NCBI GenBank assembly: GCA_036925085.1
Contig: JAUPFP010000033.1
Location: 2,030,501 to 2,094,500 of the forward strand
From: Brachycybe producta
Lineage: Eukaryota; Arthropoda; Diplopoda; Playtdesmida; Andrognathidae
Length of the DNA: 64,000 bases
Direction: 5' to 3'
Each line of letters opens with the position of its first letter. Positions within the stretch are counted from its first letter, which is position 1. A program made the position numbers and the translations under genes. The notes beneath the pieces are model-generated. The model ran no database searches and was not told the DNA's origin. It was given only the letters and a program-made list of their open reading frames with translations. Below, in pieces: positions 48,500 to 56,652 of this stretch.

Positions 48500-50377
48500 T
48501 TACGAGGTCTGTTTTCCAGTTTCTTGCGATTGGCATGAAACGAGATCGTTGGTTGCAGGTAACTCCTCTTGCAGTTCCAGTCCATGTTTTTTTCTCATAT
48601 GAGTCCGAAGCTCGTACTTTCTTCTCAAATTGTGTCCGCAGACGTGGCATACGAACTTGTATTCCACCTTACCCTCGTGACGTTGCATGTGTATCTTGAA
48701 GCTTAACGAGTCTGAATACTCGGCATTGCAAATGTTGCACTTGTGAGGTTTTATTCCTTTGTGTCGGATTAAAACGTGGCGATTTAGCCTTCCTCTAGAC
48801 TTGTATCGATAACCACATTCCTCACACATGTAGTCACTTATGTTCTGATGTTTCGTTCGTTCGTGCCGTAGTACGTCTTTGACGTAGGGAGCGGTGTAGT
48901 TGCATTCTTTGCATTTAAACTTTCCCATCCGTTCGTGTTTAGCCCTCTCGTGAGCTCGTAGCTGGTGTCTCGCATAACATACAAAGTCACATTCCGGACA
49001 TTTGATATTCTTTTCAAGTGGGTTTCCGTTCGCATCCACTTGGTGCATGGCTATCATATGTTGTATGAGGATCACTTTACGACTAGTTTTGTGTCCACAA
49101 TATTTGCACACGAGAGGTTCCGTTCCACATTTGGAATCACGGTGTGCCTCTAACAACTGCCTGTTTTCGAATGATTTGTTACACGTCTTGCAAGTGTTTG
49201 CAAGCCTTGGACCCTTTGCCAGTTTCCTAACGTGACTTCCTAAGTGTCGTAAGAGTCGATTCGGATACTGTGCAACGTAATCGCATTGAGGACATTTGAG
49301 ATTTTTGTTTCCATCATCTTTTGTCATAGTTGTTGATTGTTCGTTGGATATTTCTTCATCATTGGCTACTTTATCCTCCTGCTTCTCCTTCTCCTCCGGA
49401 AAAAGGCAAAGGAACTGCTTTCGATCCCTTGCCTGTTGCCTAACGTGGCTTCCCAAGTGGCGTAAAAGTCGATTAGGAAATTTCGCAATGTAATCACATT
49501 GAGGGCATTTCAAGAGTTTCTTTCCCGTATTATTTGCCAACGTGTTTGATGGTGCTGCACGGTTAATATCTTTCTTCGAGTCTGTTTCCGATACTTTCTC
49601 GAAAATTTCTGATGAGTTTCGTCTTTGTACCGATTTGATAGTTGCTTTCTCTTTGGAGCGATTATCTTCCCTTCGACGTTTCCGAGGAACTCTCTTCTGA
49701 CTAGTAATTATCTTTTTGGAGTTGCCAGTTATTTTGTCGTTACTGTCGGAACACTCGATAATGTCCATATTAGATTTTTTATCGAAAACAGCATGAAAAT
49801 CTAAATCATTACCATCATCACCACCACCACCATCATCATCTTCGGAGCTGGCGAAGTCATCGATAACCGTCACCTTTTTTAGATTAGTTCGTGGTCTTAG
49901 CCTTCCGAGTGTCGTTTTCAATGATTCATTCTTGTCGTTATTCGTACTCCTCTCAATGTTCCCTCGATGAAGGCTGTCTTTTAAACATTGTATCTCCATA
50001 TTGTCTGCAATATGCTTAAGACAATCGGTATGTTCTTTAGGAACAGTGGTTTTCCCAGTGTATGCAAACTGAATGAGGTAGTCCATATCCTCAACATGGT
50101 CAGCAACGTTATCTAAATTGAGACACTGTGGTGTCCATACCATTCTAGGTGTTTCATTCTTCACAGGTTCTCCTTGATCAAGAATCAAAAGGTCAGTGGA
50201 CCAGAGGGACTCCTTGAGCATAGGAAAGAGAAGGGCCATAACAAACTTGTGAACTTTCTTTTCTTGTCCATGACAAGTGACACTGAAGTCCACCAGATAT
50301 TCCTCTTTGAAGAAATCCCATAGTTTGGTGGACAATGCTTTGTCGTGACCCTCCCAGTCTAATAGTATTTCTCCCAT
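48500..50377 (-). CDS. BTB/C2H2 zinc-finger protein, array gene 16
   Basis: 625 residues from the ATG at 50377; the frame is open 55 codons further but crosses an acceptor (TTATTATAG, 2 bases before the ATG). BTB of the 15-17 type. Linker with mixed Asp/Gly (DDDGGGGDDGNDLD). Two finger 1 copies (CPQCDYIAKFPNRLLRH; CPQCDYVAQYPNRLLRH) separated by an acidic spacer (FPEEKEKQEDK). Finger 2 is CCHC (CKTCNKSFENRQLLEAHRDSKCG). Finger 6 is YKSRGRLNRH. The tail is CQSQETGKQTS. A MITE adjoins the stop. CTCF-like site 200 bp upstream. Confidence 0.94.
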   Translation of the reverse strand: MGEILLDWEGHDKALSTKLWDFFKEEYLVDFSVTCHGQEKKVHKFVMALLFPMLKESLWSTDLLILDQGEPVKNETPRMVWTPQCLNLDNVADHVEDMDYLIQFAYTGKTTVPKEHTDCLKHIADNMEIQCLKDSLHRGNIERSTNNDKNESLKTTLGRLRPRTNLKKVTVIDDFASSEDDDGGGGDDGNDLDFHAVFDKKSNMDIIECSDSNDKITGNSKKIITSQKRVPRKRRREDNRSKEKATIKSVQRRNSSEIFEKVSETDSKKDINRAAPSNTLANNTGKKLLKCPQCDYIAKFPNRLLRHLGSHVRQQARDRKQFLCLFPEEKEKQEDKVANDEEISNEQSTTMTKDDGNKNLKCPQCDYVAQYPNRLLRHLGSHVRKLAKGPRLANTCKTCNKSFENRQLLEAHRDSKCGTEPLVCKYCGHKTSRKVILIQHMIAMHQVDANGNPLEKNIKCPECDFVCYARHQLRAHERAKHERMGKFKCKECNYTAPYVKDVLRHERTKHQNISDYMCEECGYRYKSRGRLNRHVLIRHKGIKPHKCNICNAEYSDSLSFKIHMQRHEGKVEYKFVCHVCGHNLRRKYELRTHMRKKHGLELQEELPATNDLVSCQSQETGKQTS

Positions 50378-50576
50378 TCCTATAATAAAAAGAATAAAAT
50401 TGATGCTTAGCATGCAATAATTAAAAATATTATGTCCATAGAAATGAAAAATAACCGAAAGATACGGTTTTACTTTCCAATTTGAATGTCCCCAGGTAAA
50501 GTTAAGTAAATTAGTAAATTGCAAATTTGCAGTCAAAAACAAAAATCAGTGAAATGAAATTAATGAATGTTTCTAA

Positions 50577-50592
50577 CAATAGAGGGCAGCAC
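50577..50592 (+). promoter_or_regulatory. CTCF-like site upstream of gene 16
   Basis: CAATAGAGGGCAGCAC, 200 bp before the ATG. Confidence 0.58.
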
Positions 50593-50688
50593 CAATAGTA
50601 CTAATGGGGGGTCAGCACTGTATTCATTTCATTGGTTGATGCAGAAGTTGCCCTACCACTTTATTTTGGAGGGAATTTTGTTTGCTTA

Positions 50689-50878
50689 AGGCCTTGTGTT
50701 TCCATTGTGGTGAAAATTTGAACTTTTTGAAAATTTCAACTTATGAAAAATGGAAGAAACGGTGGCTCTCCGCCCATTCCCTATCATAGGCAAAGGTCAC
50801 GTTTCTTCTGTTTTTCACCAGTTTGTGAAATTTTCAAAAAGTTCAAAATTTTCGCCCCAATGGAAACAAAAATGCCTA
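50689..50878. mobile_element. MITE family B, copy 2
   Basis: AGGCCTTGTGTTTCCATTGT on the left; complement of right AGGCATTTTTGTTTCCATTG; the inside matches copy 1 (6372-6551), including ATGGAAGA and ATAGGCAAAGG. Confidence 0.75.
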
Positions 50879-51267
50879 AGAATGCAAGTAGATCATTTAA
50901 TTTGTGCGTATAGCGTTAGATGGCGCCACTAGCCCTCCTCCCTTAGGAATGGTACTGACACTTCTTCAACTCTGACTCACCTTTCAGGGCCCTCTCACTT
51001 TGGTTGTCATTTACTTTGCTTGAAAAGGTCCCAGTTCCTTTTTAGATTGTCTTAAATTAATAATAATAATAATAATAATTTATTAATAATAAAAATAATT
51101 CAAGAACATAATTTTTTTTCTCTCCATTTATTTAATTAACAAAAAATTATAAAAAATATTGATATTTAAGAATAATACGTAAAAAATGTAGAAACTTTTT
51201 ACATTTTTCCTATGTAATAATTTACTAGGCCGGGTTTTCCGCATCTTGTACGAGCTCGTAATTGGCA

Positions 51268-53085
51268 TTAAACAATATCATTGGTTGCAGCTAGTTCCTC
51301 TTCCATGTCCATACCGTGTTTCTTTCTCAAATGAGTACGAAGCTCGTATTTTCTTCTCAAATTGTGTCCGCACACATGGCATACGAACTTGTACTCCACT
51401 TTACCCTCGTGACCTTGCATGTGTATATTGTAGCTTAAAGTATTTGAATATTCCGCATTGCAAATATTGCACTTGTGAGGCTTCACCCCCTTATGTTGAA
51501 TTAAAACATGACGACTTAATTTTCCACTAGACTTGTATCGATGCCCACATTCCTCGCACATGTAGTCACTTATGTTCTGATGTCTTCCCCGTTCGTGTCG
51601 CCGTAGATCTTTAATGTAGGGAGCGGTATAGTCGCATTCCTGACATTTAAACTTTCCCACCCGTTCGTGTTTTGCTCTCGCGTGGGCTCGTAACTGGTGT
51701 CTTGCATAACAAAAGAAGTCGCAATCCAGGCACTTTACGTTCTTTTCAAGTGGATTTCCGTTGGCATCCACTTGATGCATGACTATCATATGTTGTACGA
51801 GGACCTTTTTACGAGTAGTTTGGTGGCCACAATATTTGCACACGAGAGGTTCCGTTCCACACTTAGACTCGCGATGTGCTTCGAACAACTGTCTCGTTTC
51901 AAATGAACTGTTGCATGTCTTACAAGTATTTGCAGGCTTTGAACTCGTTGCTTGTTTTCTAACGTGAGTTCCCAAGTGTCGTACGAGTTTATTCGGATAT
52001 TGTGCAACGTAATCGCATTGAGGACATTTGAGACGTTTGTTTTCATCGTCTTTTGTCACTGTTACTGACTGTTCGTTTGATGGCGCTTCATCATCCTTTA
52101 CTACTGTTTCCTCCTGTTTCTCCTTATCTTCTGGATTAAGGCGAAGGAACTTCTTCCGATCTTTTGCCTGTTGCCTAACATGGCTTCCCAAGTGGCGTAA
52201 AAGTCGATTAGGATATTGCGCAATGTAATCACATTGAGGGCATTTCAGAACTTTCTTTCCCGTAGTATTTGTCGACGTTGCCGTTATTTTGTTTGGTGGT
52301 ACTTCGCAGTTAGCTTCATCCTTCGAGTCTGTTAGAGTTTGTTCCACAGTTTTTGATACGTTTCGTCTTCGTACCGATTTGATTTTTGGTTTCTCGTCTT
52401 CCCTTTGACGCTTCCGAGGAATTCTCTTTCGAATAATAATTATCTTCTTTCTGGAGCTGCCGGTTCTTTCGTTGCTGCTGCTCTCGACGATGTCGAGATT
52501 AGATTTTTCATCAAGCGTAGAATGAAAATCTAAATCATCATCATCATCAACATCATCGGAACTAACCAAGTCTTCCTTCTCCTTCTTTAGATGAATTCTT
52601 GGTTTTAGTTTTGAGAGTGTCATTTTCAACGGTTCAGTCTTGTCGTTATTCGTACTCCTCTTGTTTTCCCTTCGATTGAAACTGTCTTTTAGACATTGTA
52701 TCTCCATATTATTTGCGATATGCTTAAGACAATCGGTATGTTCTTTAGGAACGGTGGTCTTTCCAGTGTATGCAAACTGAATCAGATATTCAATGTCTTC
52801 TGCGTGGTTAGCGACGTTGTCCAAAGAGAGACACTGAGGCTCGGGTATTTTCGAGGATTGTCCGTTAGTTGCTGGCTCTTGTTCATCTAGAGAGAAGGTA
52901 CCGCCTGATCTGAGGGACTCCTTGAGTATGGGAAAGAGAAGGGCCATTACAAACTTATGAACTTTCTTCTGTTGTCCATGACAAGTGACACTGAAGTCCA
53001 CCAGATATTCCTCTTTGAAGAACTCCCATAGTTTGGTGGACAATACTTTGTCGTGACCCTTCCAGTCCAGAAGAATTTCTCCCAT
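51268..53085 (-). CDS. BTB/C2H2 zinc-finger protein, array gene 17 (short tail)
   Basis: 605 residues from the ATG at 53085; acceptor TTATTTATAG 11 bases upstream, donor not found. The BTB mixes features of genes 8-11 (LRSGGTFSLDEQEPA, AEDIEYLI) and 15-16. Two finger 1 copies (CPQCDYIAQYPNRLLRH; CPQCDYVAQYPNKLVRH), CCHC finger 2 (HRESKCG), fingers 3-8 with finger 6 YKSSGKLSRH. It stops at TNDIV; against gene 16 a nonsense change at the Ser codon before CQSQ removes the last 11 residues, whose sequence can still be traced downstream. Last and right-most gene of the main array. CTCF-like site 150 bp upstream. Confidence 0.94.
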   Translation of the reverse strand: MGEILLDWKGHDKVLSTKLWEFFKEEYLVDFSVTCHGQQKKVHKFVMALLFPILKESLRSGGTFSLDEQEPATNGQSSKIPEPQCLSLDNVANHAEDIEYLIQFAYTGKTTVPKEHTDCLKHIANNMEIQCLKDSFNRRENKRSTNNDKTEPLKMTLSKLKPRIHLKKEKEDLVSSDDVDDDDDLDFHSTLDEKSNLDIVESSSNERTGSSRKKIIIIRKRIPRKRQREDEKPKIKSVRRRNVSKTVEQTLTDSKDEANCEVPPNKITATSTNTTGKKVLKCPQCDYIAQYPNRLLRHLGSHVRQQAKDRKKFLRLNPEDKEKQEETVVKDDEAPSNEQSVTVTKDDENKRLKCPQCDYVAQYPNKLVRHLGTHVRKQATSSKPANTCKTCNSSFETRQLFEAHRESKCGTEPLVCKYCGHQTTRKKVLVQHMIVMHQVDANGNPLEKNVKCLDCDFFCYARHQLRAHARAKHERVGKFKCQECDYTAPYIKDLRRHERGRHQNISDYMCEECGHRYKSSGKLSRHVLIQHKGVKPHKCNICNAEYSNTLSYNIHMQGHEGKVEYKFVCHVCGHNLRRKYELRTHLRKKHGMDMEEELAATNDIV

Positions 53086-53234
53086 GATAATGGTTCCTAT
53101 AAATAAAAGTATATCTTTAGAATTACGTTTTGATCAACAACTTGAATGCCTCTTTGGCAAAGTTTAGTAAATTACCAAATTGCAATTTCGCACTCGTAAC
53201 AGAAAATCAATGAAATTGAAATAATGTTTGTAAA

Positions 53235-53250
53235 CAATAGAGGGCAGCAC
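53235..53250 (+). promoter_or_regulatory. CTCF-like site upstream of gene 17
   Basis: CAATAGAGGGCAGCAC, 150 bp before the ATG. Confidence 0.58.
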
Positions 53251-53353
53251 CTGTATTAGTTTCGTTCATCTTATTGGCTGTTACAGAAGTAGGCTTAATA
53301 CTTCATTTTGGTGGGAATTTTGTTTGCTTAGGAATTTTGAATGCTTTATTTTA

Positions 53354-53552
53354 ACAGGCAATTAGAAATCGGGACGAACAGAAGTTTGCTCCGTCCTTTT
53401 TATAACGAACGCAACTTCTAATTGGTTGGGTATGTAGCCTGACGTCACATGCTCCGCCTTTTTCAACGTCGAACCACACAACAAACCAATTAGAAGTTGC
53501 CGGTCGTCATAAAAAAGCCAACTTGTGTTCGTCCCGATTTCTAAATGCCTGT
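53354..53552. mobile_element. MITE family A, copy 2, with 9-bp target duplication
   Basis: Ends ACAGGCAATTAGAAATCGGG and (complement) ACAGGCATTTAGAAATCGGG. TTTATTTTA flanks it at 53345-53353 and 53553-53561. 199 bp. The 8-9 bp duplication suggests a hAT-type transposase acted in trans. Confidence 0.88.
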
Positions 53553-53564
53553 TTTATTTTATGC

Positions 53565-54319
53565 CAGTGTTTCCCCGATTTTATTTGACTACGGGAACTC
53601 TTTTGTCATCTTTAAAATATTACGGGAAATGTGAGAAAAATGTCAGAAAAAGTAGATATCACGATAAAACAATAACAGGCACGTAATTTTTAATAATTAA
53701 AAATGATAATTTCGGGTATCACGTTCACTTTTAATTAATAAAATTTAAAAAAAAATCGCTAAAAAATTACTACAACTCATTTAATTTTTGAGTTGTGTTG
53801 GAATGTCTGAAGATGGATGAACATGCTCTCTGTAACTACTTAAATTTAAATTATTTAAGAAATTATTCCAATTATATTTTAAAAAAATATTCTTTTTTTC
53901 TAAAGTCTAAAATTATTCCATGATTCAATAAAAAAAAAATTTAATTAGTTATATAAAAAAGCCATAAACTTTGGATTTAATGAACTTTTTAATCAACAAT
54001 TATACAATTTTTATATTGATGATGTTAAATCATTTTTCGGTGAAACCCTTGCTCTCTCTTCACGGAAGCCCAGGGTTCCGCGGAACCCAATTTGGCAAAC
54101 AGGCAATTAGAAATCGGGACAAACAGAAGTTGGCTCCGCCCTTTTTATAAAGACTGGCAACTTCTAATTGGTTGGTTATGTAGTCTGACGTCACATGCTA
54201 CGCCCTTTTCGACGTTGAACCACACAACAAACCAATTAAAAGTTGCCAGTCGTTATAAAAAGGGCGGAGCCAACTTTTGTATGTCCCGATTTCTAATTGC
54301 CTGTAATTGGGAAACACTG
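53565..54319. mobile_element. Non-autonomous hAT element with 8-bp target duplication
   Basis: Ends CAGTGTTTCCCC and GGGAAACACTG are classic hAT-type. TTTTATGC is duplicated at 53557-53564 and 54320-54327. MITE A copy 3 has inserted 15 bp from its right end, so its original length was about 550 bp. No transposase frame remains. Confidence 0.9.
54099..54304. mobile_element. MITE family A, copy 3, nested in the hAT element
   Basis: 206 bp, ends ACAGGCAATTAGAAATCGGG on both sides. The flanks AATTTGGCAA and AATTGGGAAA look like a slightly diverged target duplication. Inserted after the hAT element. Confidence 0.88.
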
Positions 54320-54616
54320 TTTTATGCGAAGAAGAGAAGAAGTCATAGTTGAGGTTGGTTTTCTTACAAGAAATAAGAACAAAACAACAGTTAAAAAAGC
54401 TTAATGTTTTATTATATCAATCAGTTTCACACACACAAAAGAAGAAAAAAATGACATATCTATACCTTAGAATTGACATTAAACGATTAAAATATAATTT
54501 TAATATAAAGATATCACAACTCAAATAATTTAAAAGAAAAATGGTCCTATAAAATAATATATAAAGCAGATAATTTATTTCAAAAAAGATATAATGAAAC
54601 GAACATTGTCGAGGAA

Positions 54617-54745
54617 ATTCTTTCGATTAGAAGCCATTATTTAGAAGATTGTCCACCTGTTTCGCCAAACAAGGTCCTTCAGCGCAGCTTGTGTAATAAC
54701 TCGGCATCCTTGGCTTAGAGGCTAGCGGCTTCTAATCGAAAGAAT
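54617..54745. repeat. Short element with 19-bp perfect inverted ends
   Basis: ATTCTTTCGATTAGAAGCC at 54617-54635 and its exact complement at 54727-54745; 91 bp between with no frame. Possibly a small MITE. Confidence 0.7.
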
Positions 54746-55547
54746 ATCGCAGTTTTAATAATTTATAAAATGAAGATTAGGGTTTTTTTTCTCAAATTAG
54801 ATCAAAATAGGAGATGCAAATGAATTTTGATCTGAGTCAATTTTTTTAAGCTTAAAAAAATTGACTCAGATTGATTTGAAATTTCTATTTTGACCTAATG
54901 GAAAACAGGGCCCATTAAGATTATGAAACGAGGCTGGAGACCAGGCTAAATAATAGGTTGTTACTCTTGCTTTCCTTCTCTTCCCCGCTTTTTGCGTCAA
55001 AAGCGTTGAATGAAGATCGTAGTAAAAAAAACAAAAACACTCTTTCATGATTGGTGAAATTGAAATTTGACGTCACTTCTTAATACTGTCTTTTCGTGCA
55101 AGACCTATAGCTGACTTCTTCTTTCTCTGGGCCTGGATCACGTTCGAAACAGTGCAGAGTCGGTCAATGAGGAGAGATGGTAACGGGTCATTCGACCCGG
55201 AATGGGGCGAGATATGTTTTAAATTGACCGTCCGCCCTGCCTGAAGGCAACACCGAAGAACTTATGAAAAACAAACACAATTCAACCATGCTCCAGCCCC
55301 GCTCGATTCGAACCAGGGATACCCCAGTAACACAAACGGAGATTATCACAAAGGTTTATAAAGCGACGAAATAACTTGATGAATTACAAACAAAAAGAAT
55401 ATTTTTTTCATTGAAATGAAGGCTTCACAAAAATGAAGGAAGAAAGTCACGAAAAGTTAAAAACATTGAAACATAATAAAATAAAAACAACCCCTCAAAA
55501 GAAAAAAAGGAACACGAAGAATCGTAACTCATAAGTTACAATTTTCG

Positions 55548-56652
55548 TTACTGTGGGCGTTTTTCGGCTGAAAAAGATGAGGTTGAGGACGACACTGAAG
55601 GTGGTTTTTTCCGTTTCGGTGTCTTTGTAAACTTTTCGTGTACAATTCCGTGCTCGTCACGCAAGTGAGCGTAATATCTGTTCTTCATCTTAAAACGTTG
55701 CTGGCATATATCGCAAACATATTTAAGGTTGTCGTTATACAAATGCCCCTTGATATGATGTTTATAGTTGACTTTACCCGTGCATTCTGCATCGCAAATC
55801 TCGCAAGTATATTTCTTGGCACCGCATAATTTACGATTGCGTTTGCGTTCCGTGGAGACGGAAGCCGTCGTACGGTTGTGCGAAGTCAACAAGTGACTAT
55901 TGAGTTCCGAGCACGAATCGAATCGATTTCCACATTCGAAACATTCGAAGTCTCTGATATTACAATGAACTAGCTGCACGTGTTGCAGTAATGCTCTCTG
56001 ATTAGGAGCTGAAAATTTACAGTCTTTACATTTGAACCTGCCGTAATGCGAGTGTTTATTTATACGGTGAGCATCTAGCTCCCCTTTTAGGTAACATGAG
56101 AAATCACAGTCGGAACATTTGAGGTTCTTTTGGATTCGATTCCCTTTTTCGTCTATCTGATGGTTCAACGCCAGATGTAGTACGAAGCCAACTTTATCGT
56201 ATACCTTGTAGTCGCAATGTTTGCATTTGTAGCTTTCGTCCTCATCGTAATTGTACGATCTACAGTTTTTACACAAGAAGAATGTTTCCAGTCCGCCAAT
56301 CTTGTGCCGTTTGTGTTGCCTGAATTTCAAGTCTTCCGTATACTTTACACGGCACAAGTTGCATTCCAAAGACTTGACACCAGAGTGTCTGATTGCCGAG
56401 TGATATTTGAGTTCTTGTTTCGTACGAAATTGGCACGTACATAAATTGCATTTAAAAATGGTCCCTTCGTGTTGATCCCTCGTGTGGTCGTGGTTTTCCA
56501 ACTTAAATTCTGACTTATACATATGGAAACATTCAGCGCACTGGAACTTCTTTTCACGTTTTTGATTTTCTTTTAAGTCACAATGCGGACACTTGACTGA
56601 GGGGCCGTCCAGTGAGTTTTCATCGGAGTCCATGAAATGATCAACTGTACGT
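55548..56652 (-). CDS. Two-exon BTB/zinc-finger gene, exon 2 (fingers)
   Basis: The frame has no good ATG at its 5' end and instead begins right after a strong acceptor (TTTGATTGTTTTCAG, 56653-56655 on minus). Joined to the BTB exon at 58063-58985 it continues in frame (...EDVEEK-RTVDHFMD...). It encodes about 368 residues with roughly ten fingers or finger-like units, including CPHCDL, CAECFHMYKSEFKLENH, CNLCTCQFRTKQELKYH, CNLCRVKYTEDLKFRQH, CKHCDYKVYDKVGFVLH, CSDCDFSCYLKGELDAH, CKDCKFSAPNQRALLQH, CFECGNRFDSCSELNSH, CEICDAECTGKVNYKHH and CDICQQRFKMKNRYYAH. The spacer QIDEKGNRIQKN equals the array's VDxDGNPLEKN, so the last six fingers align with array fingers 3-8. It ends in a basic, Ser-rich tail. 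Confidence 0.85.

Larger units (their letters stand above)
50378..51267. other. Intergenic 16-17
   Basis: It holds the acceptor at 50380-50382, CTCF-like site 50577-50592, MITE B copy 2 (50689-50878), a palindromic GATGGCGCCACTAG stretch at 50918-50931, an (AAT)n tract at 51057-51077, and the gene 17 3' UTR with its decayed tail-coding sequence just below 51268. Confidence 0.6.
53086..55547. other. Intergenic between gene 17 and the two-exon gene
   Basis: It holds the acceptor at 53097-53099, CTCF-like site 53235-53250, MITE A copies 2 and 3, a hAT element (53565-54319), a small inverted-end element at 54617-54745, a palindromic family-E copy (about 54795-54915), and a GC-richer stretch (55120-55330) with a B-box-like CGATTCGAACC (55304-55314) that may be SINE-derived. 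No gene seen. Confidence 0.6.

Noticed and set aside
1-53085. Finger genes as cargo of a transposon
   Set aside because: No transposase, no terminal repeats around gene units, and introns are kept; tandem duplication explains the layout.
55120-55330. GC-richer stretch with CGATTCGAACC considered as a SINE
   Set aside because: Only a B-box-like match is visible; no A box, tail or target duplication found, so it is mentioned only in the spacer note.
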